From contig QKIM01000178.1 of assembly GCA_003249585.1 (NCBI GenBank), forward strand, positions 1 to 8,355: a stretch of 8,355 bases of DNA. Reading direction: 5' to 3'. The translations under genes and the position numbers were made by a program. This stretch comes from Deltaproteobacteria bacterium. Lineage in GTDB: Bacteria; Myxococcota_A; Polyangia; HGW-17. The notes beneath the pieces were generated by a model. That model was not told the origin of the DNA. It saw only the letters and a program-made list of their open reading frames with translations, and did not search any database. This document shows positions 5,546 through 8,355 of this stretch, in pieces. Each line of letters opens with the position of its first letter. Position 1 is the stretch's first letter.

Positions 5546-6199
5546 ATGGACGCCTGGAGACAGGAACTCGTAGAAAGCCATCTCAACATGGTCCGGAAGA
5601 TCGCCAACCAGGTCCACCGGACGCTGCCCCGTGACGTCATCGAGGTCGACGACCTCATCGCCATGGGGACCCTGGGGCTCTATGAAGCCGCCGAGCGGTA
5701 CGATCCCCGGTCGGGAAACCGCTTCATCACCTTCTCGTGGTATCGGGTCAAGGGGGCCATCCTCGACGGTGTGCGACGCAACTCCCTCGTGCGTACGCGC
5801 CGGGCGGTCAAGGCCGAGGAGTGTGCCACGGACTACCTGTCTCAGGCCTTCCCGGCCGGGGGACCGCAACATGCCAGTCCTGGAGCGGCGTTGGGCGCCT
5901 TGGGGGACTCCCTGAAGAACCTGGCGGCCATCTACATGATCTCCATGGACACCACCGAGGCCGCGCTGGTCGACGAGGGGGCTCCCGATCCCGAAGAGGC
6001 CTCCACCACGTCGCTTCTGCTCCCCAGGCTCAAGGAGAACCTCCACCGCCTCGAGGCGACCGAGCGCCGCGTCATCGAGGCCGTCTACTACGAGGACAGG
6101 ACCCTCAAGGAGGTGAGCGAGGAGCTGGGTCATTCCCGCTCCTGGGGCTGCCGCGTTCATGCGAAGGCCATCGAGAAGCTGCGCGAGGGGATCCTCTGA
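5546..6199 (+). CDS. Sigma-70 family RNA polymerase sigma factor, FliA/WhiG-like
   Basis: 217 residues. The ATG at 5546 has AGGA seven bases upstream; an ATG at 5538 is out of frame. Region 2 spans about 8-90: VRKIANQVHRTLPRDVIEVDDL (core binding), MGTLGLYEAAERYDPRSGNRF, ITFSWYRVKGAILDGVRRNS (-10 recognition and melting), with the R-x-KGAILDGVR signature typical of sigma-28/WhiG-type factors. Region 4 spans about 165-215, with a helix-turn-helix around TLKEVSEELGHSRSWGCRVHAKAIEKLR for -35 contacts. The middle (91-160) is unusual: instead of a clear region 3 helix-turn-helix it has a Gly/Ala/Pro-rich then acidic stretch (GAPDPEEAS). Length is close to FliA (about 240). No flagellar, chemotaxis or anti-sigma gene is visible nearby. 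It is last in the RHH-lipoprotein-PPC-sigma cluster and ends 15 bp from a convergent gene. It likely directs transcription of a special regulon; which one cannot be told from here. Confidence 0.9.
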   Translation: MDAWRQELVESHLNMVRKIANQVHRTLPRDVIEVDDLIAMGTLGLYEAAERYDPRSGNRFITFSWYRVKGAILDGVRRNSLVRTRRAVKAEECATDYLSQAFPAGGPQHASPGAALGALGDSLKNLAAIYMISMDTTEAALVDEGAPDPEEASTTSLLLPRLKENLHRLEATERRVIEAVYYEDRTLKEVSEELGHSRSWGCRVHAKAIEKLREGIL

Positions 6200-6214
6200 T
6201 TAAAAAACGGGTCG

Positions 6215-7315
6215 TTAGAAGAAGGAGAAGTGGCAGGTATCGTCGCTGAAGAGACCGCCGGCGTCGGCGCAGATCTCCTCGGCGGTGCGGGCCGTGGACC
6301 AGATCTTGAGCTCGTCGAGGCCACCGGTGTAGAAGTGTTCGGTCTCGGCCATGTTCTGGAGGTAGTTGCTGGCGACGTAGACGCGGCTGCTGGCGCTGTC
6401 GAGGGTGGGGACGGCGCCCACGGCGTGGGGCGTGGTGGAGTCGAGCTCGGCGTCGACGTAGATACGGATCTCGGTGCCGTCATAGGTGAAGGCCACGTGG
6501 TGCCACTCACGGGTGATGATGTTTGAGGAGGAGACGGCCACGTTGTCCCAGTCGCCCACGGCGGCCTCGAGCTTGAAGTCTCCGTTGAGGCCCATGTAGA
6601 AGGCGAGGCCCGTGGCGTCGTAGGAAGCCACGGAGGAGACGATCATGGCGAGATCCAGGGGGTAGGTGCCCACCTCGACCCACGCCTCGACCGTGAGCTG
6701 CTCCATGCCGTTGTACCCGGGGCCGCAGTCCATGAAGCCGCGCAGGTCGAAGCTCCCGTCAAAGAAGATGCCCGAGCCGATGACCGCGGGGTATTGGCGG
6801 ATGATGGCGCCCGCGCCCTCGTTCAGGGAATGGGGGATGCACAGGTTGGTGGAGGTGGCGGTGTTGTACTCCTGGCCCGAGAGGGAATCGAGCTTGTACC
6901 AGGCCAGGATGTCGAGGCCCGTGGCGTCGTCGGTGCAGCTGGCGTCGTCGAGGGTGCAGGTGTCGTCGCAGTAGAGCTCGCCCTGGAGGTAGCCCCTGCT
7001 GACGCAGGTCTGGGCGCGGAAGTCTTCGATGTCGCAGGCCTCGGTGAACTCGGCCACGCCGTCGCCGCACTGGTACTCCAGGGTGCAGGTGGAGGAGCAG
7101 CCGTCGCCGCTCTGGAAGTTGCCGTCGTCGCACTCCTCGTCGCCCTTGACGAGGGAATCGCCGCAGTAGCCGAGGTTGCTGGTGTTGTTGACGTTGCTGG
7201 TGTTGTTGACGTTGCTGGTGTTGTTCGTGTTGCTCGTGTTGTTCGCGTCGTCGTCGTCACAGGCCGTGGTGAAGGCCAGCAGCGCCGTCATCGTGATGAG
7301 GATAAGGGTTCTCAA
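6215..7315 (-). CDS. Surface lipoprotein: Asn-rich tether, myxobacterial Cys-rich repeats, LamG-like domain (TTG start)
   Basis: 366 residues. The frame extends upstream to 7549, but that part overlaps the preceding gene. TTG at 7315 sits five bases after a perfect AAGGAGG and gives a proper lipoprotein signal: RTLILITMTALLAFTTAC with Cys19; the ATG at 7291 would make it too short. After Cys19 come four Asp residues, then four hexapeptides of the NNTSN type (25-48). Residues 51-80 match the myxobacterial Cys-rich repeat (CGDSLVKGDEECDDGN...GDGCSSTC), and 83-127 is a second, diverged Cys-rich unit. Residues about 136-350 look like a concanavalin-A/LamG-like lectin fold (LAWYKLDS near the start, then LTVEAWVEVGTYP, WHHVAFTYDGTEIRIYVD and GGLDELKIWSTART). 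The protein is probably displayed on the cell surface and binds carbohydrate or another ligand; the ligand is unknown. It lies 26 bp downstream of the MtfA-like gene on the same strand, likely in one operon. Confidence 0.9.
   Translation of the reverse strand: MRTLILITMTALLAFTTACDDDDANNTSNTNNTSNVNNTSNVNNTSNLGYCGDSLVKGDEECDDGNFQSGDGCSSTCTLEYQCGDGVAEFTEACDIEDFRAQTCVSRGYLQGELYCDDTCTLDDASCTDDATGLDILAWYKLDSLSGQEYNTATSTNLCIPHSLNEGAGAIIRQYPAVIGSGIFFDGSFDLRGFMDCGPGYNGMEQLTVEAWVEVGTYPLDLAMIVSSVASYDATGLAFYMGLNGDFKLEAAVGDWDNVAVSSSNIITREWHHVAFTYDGTEIRIYVDAELDSTTPHAVGAVPTLDSASSRVYVASNYLQNMAETEHFYTGGLDELKIWSTARTAEEICADAGGLFSDDTCHFSFF
7175..7246 (-). repeat. Four tandem 18-bp repeats encoding NNTSN units
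   Basis: Units 7175-7192, 7193-7210, 7211-7228 and 7229-7246; the first two are identical (GTTGCTGGTGTTGTTGAC on the plus strand) and the other two carry a few changes. Read on the minus strand they encode ANNTSN, TNNTSN, VNNTSN, VNNTSN, a flexible tether between the lipid anchor and the Cys-rich domains. As in-frame repeats of 18 bp, they can gain or lose copies without a frameshift. Confidence 0.95.
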
Positions 7316-7320
7316 GGCGT

Positions 7321-7327
7321 CCTCCTT
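7321..7327 (-). promoter_or_regulatory. Strong ribosome binding site for the LamG lipoprotein (TTG start)
   Basis: AAGGAGG on the minus strand, five bases from TTG at 7315. It lies in the 26-bp gap after the MtfA-like gene and fixes the start of the lipoprotein, excluding the longer 444-codon reading. Confidence 0.8.
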
Positions 7328-7341
7328 GGGGAATGCCGGGA

Positions 7342-8214
7342 TCAGTATCTCGTGGGATCCTGGCGATAGAAGTGGTGCAGTTTCTGGAAGAGTCCGGGGA
7401 GCTCCCGTCGGAGCCGGTCCGGAGCCTCGAAGAAGACCTCGGTGGCGACGGCGAAAAACTCGGGGAGGCTGGCCGCGGCGCTGGGATCGAGGGCGGTCTG
7501 GGATCCGGACCGCACCTGGGCCTGGAACTTCAGGAAGTAGGATTGCCATACCCTGAGCCAGGCGGTCTTGTCGCCGATATGGTGGCTCGGGACGCCGTCC
7601 TCTTCGAGATCGCTCTGGTCGAGGGCCTTTGCGAAGTAATGGAACACGGGGTTGTAGCCGTCCTGGCCGTCGGCGATCCCCGTCTGGACCTCGGACCAGG
7701 AGAGGTGGATCTCGCCGGGGATCATCCCAGACGCATCGAGGAAGGGAGGAATGGCGACGCCGTCGGTGAGGGCGCCTCCCTCCTCCTTGAGGAACTGGCG
7801 TGGGTGGATGACGATGCGGGCGAGGTTGTCGTAGCAGGTGTACTCCTCATCGATGTTGCAGATGAGCAGGCTCGCCTGGGCGGCGATGAGCAGCCGGATC
7901 TCATCGGTGATCTCGAGGTCGTCGCTCCCCAGAAACTCTTTGGTGCCGATGAACACCTGGATGTGCCGGTGCAGGTTCTCCCTGGTGCGGGGGGGGAGCT
8001 TCCCGTAGATGGGGAAGCGCTCCTTCAGGATCGTCCGCCAGGGAGCAGGGAAGGAGATGGACACCAGCCTGCGGACCTCGGGAGTGAGGCGCTTTTTCCC
8101 AAGGAGTAGCACGATGAGGATGAGGAGCACGAGCACACCGGCGGCGATGGCGCCGTAGAGCTTCATGCCCGAAAGGGCGAGAGCCAGGGGGGTGGTGATG
8201 AGATACGTGTTCAT
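7342..8214 (-). CDS. MtfA-family (M90 peptidase-like) membrane protein with degenerate HExxH motif
   Basis: 290 residues from ATG 8214; ATG 8166 (Met17) is an alternative, and neither has a strong ribosome-binding site. A transmembrane segment lies at about 20-39, followed by the MtfA-like domain (50-290): FPIYGKLPPRTRENLHRHIQVFIGTKEF, IRLLIAAQASLLI, a HPRQF motif, LSW (171-173), GYNPVF, ALDQSD, LDPSAA, PEFFAVATEVFFE (251-263) and a C-terminal FYRQDP. MtfA is a zinc aminopeptidase that binds the Mlc repressor in enterobacteria and modulates glucose-PTS expression. Its HEFAH zinc motif here reads HYFAK (192-196): the catalytic Glu is Tyr193 and the second zinc His is Lys196, while Glu252, in the position of the third ligand, is kept. 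Peptidase activity is therefore unlikely; binding or scaffolding is more plausible. The N-terminal anchor probably leaves the domain cytoplasmic. It is followed by the LamG lipoprotein gene (26-bp gap) and preceded by the end of a sugar-transporter gene. Confidence 0.88.
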   Translation of the reverse strand: MNTYLITTPLALALSGMKLYGAIAAGVLVLLILIVLLLGKKRLTPEVRRLVSISFPAPWRTILKERFPIYGKLPPRTRENLHRHIQVFIGTKEFLGSDDLEITDEIRLLIAAQASLLICNIDEEYTCYDNLARIVIHPRQFLKEEGGALTDGVAIPPFLDASGMIPGEIHLSWSEVQTGIADGQDGYNPVFHYFAKALDQSDLEEDGVPSHHIGDKTAWLRVWQSYFLKFQAQVRSGSQTALDPSAAASLPEFFAVATEVFFEAPDRLRRELPGLFQKLHHFYRQDPTRY

Positions 8215-8270
8215 GAGGTGAATGTATCATATTGGAGGTAAACAGGTAAGACGGAATCCCTGTGAACCGG
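8215..8270 (-). promoter_or_regulatory. Short AT-rich gap upstream of the MtfA-like gene, possible promoter
   Basis: These 56 bp between the transporter stop and the MtfA-like start contain, on the minus strand, TATGAT (a 5-of-6 match to a -10 box) about 16 bases before the ATG, with no good -35 at the usual spacing. An 8-base direct repeat, TTACCTGT then TTACCTCC, lies just upstream of it. No terminator hairpin with a T-run is seen after the transporter, so read-through is also possible. Confidence 0.3.
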
Positions 8271-8355
8271 TCATTCCATGTCCTCCAGCGCCACGCCTTT
8301 TGTTTCCCGGACGAATTTCAAGACCATGAAGAAGGAGAGCAGCGCCGAGAGGGTA
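8271..8355 (-). CDS. MFS sugar-porter family transporter, C-terminal fragment at window edge
   Basis: Only the last 27 codons are inside the window (stop TGA at 8273-8271). The peptide runs from the end of a hydrophobic helix (TLSALLSFFMVLKF) into FVRETKGVALEDME. This matches the C-terminal signature of MFS sugar porters, in which transmembrane helix 12 is followed by F-V-P-E-T-K-G-x-x-L-E-x-(M/I); here Arg replaces the usual Pro. The likely product is an inner-membrane sugar or polyol symporter or facilitator; its substrate cannot be told. The gene runs in the same direction as the MtfA-like gene 56 bp downstream. Confidence 0.78.
   Translation of the reverse strand, partial: TLSALLSFFMVLKFVRETKGVALEDME

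Noticed and set aside
4699..5664. 321-codon minus-strand frame opposite the PPC and sigma genes
   Set aside because: It runs opposite two genes with clear domain matches and has no recognisable motif or ribosome-binding site.
5441..6160. 239-codon minus-strand frame opposite the sigma gene
   Set aside because: The sigma region 2 and region 4 motifs on the plus strand are unambiguous; the antisense frame is Gly/Asp/Val-rich without a fold.
7316..7549. Upstream extension of the LamG lipoprotein to an ATG at 7549
   Set aside because: It would overlap the MtfA-like coding region by about 200 bases and bury the signal peptide. The AAGGAGG before TTG at 7315 explains the start.
7333..8109. 258-codon plus-strand frame opposite the MtfA-like gene
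   Set aside because: The minus strand carries MtfA-family signatures from end to end; the plus frame is Gly/Val/Glu-rich shadow sequence.

Overview
The window is an 8.4-kb piece of a GC-rich (roughly two-thirds G+C by eye), gene-dense bacterial chromosome. The best guess at the source is a member of the Myxococcota/Bradymonadales (former Deltaproteobacteria). The evidence is a lipoprotein with an Asn/Thr/Ser-rich tether, myxobacterial-type cysteine-rich repeats (CGDG...GEECDDGN...GDGCSSTC pattern) and a LamG-like domain, plus several lineage-restricted lipoproteins. There are ten genes: eight complete and two cut by the window edges. No rRNA, tRNA, CRISPR array, insertion sequence or phage gene was seen, and no stretch over 300 bp lacks a gene.

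Layout. (1) On the minus strand, 1-2089 holds a secreted/lipoprotein staphylococcal-nuclease-like protein followed after one base by guaB (IMP dehydrogenase), whose C-terminus lies beyond the left edge. (2) A 98-bp divergent intergenic region separates this pair from a plus-strand lipoprotein gene of unknown function (2188-3165). (3) A 147-bp gap carries a plausible promoter and a 5'-UTR hairpin. It leads into a plus-strand cluster: a small ribbon-helix-helix (RHH) protein, a cysteine-rich internally duplicated lipoprotein started at TTG, a PPC/DUF296-domain protein with an extra C-terminal domain, and a FliA/WhiG-like sigma-70 family factor (3313-6199). (4) Convergent to this, on the minus strand, lie a MtfA-family membrane protein with a broken zinc-protease motif and a LamG lipoprotein (8214-6215). 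Upstream of them is the last 27 codons of an MFS sugar-porter transporter cut by the right edge.

How the parts may work together. guaB is housekeeping (GMP synthesis); its tight coupling to a nuclease is noteworthy but may be incidental. The RHH-lipoprotein-PPC-sigma cluster looks like a regulatory module: two or three potential regulators of gene expression around one envelope-anchored protein, with spacings of 14, 52 and 46 bp. This is the part most likely to be an undescribed system. The second notable item is the MtfA relative, whose HExxH motif reads HYFAK. It keeps the family fold signatures but has lost the catalytic glutamate and one zinc histidine, so it is probably a pseudo-peptidase. 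All functional coupling is inferred from order and spacing only.
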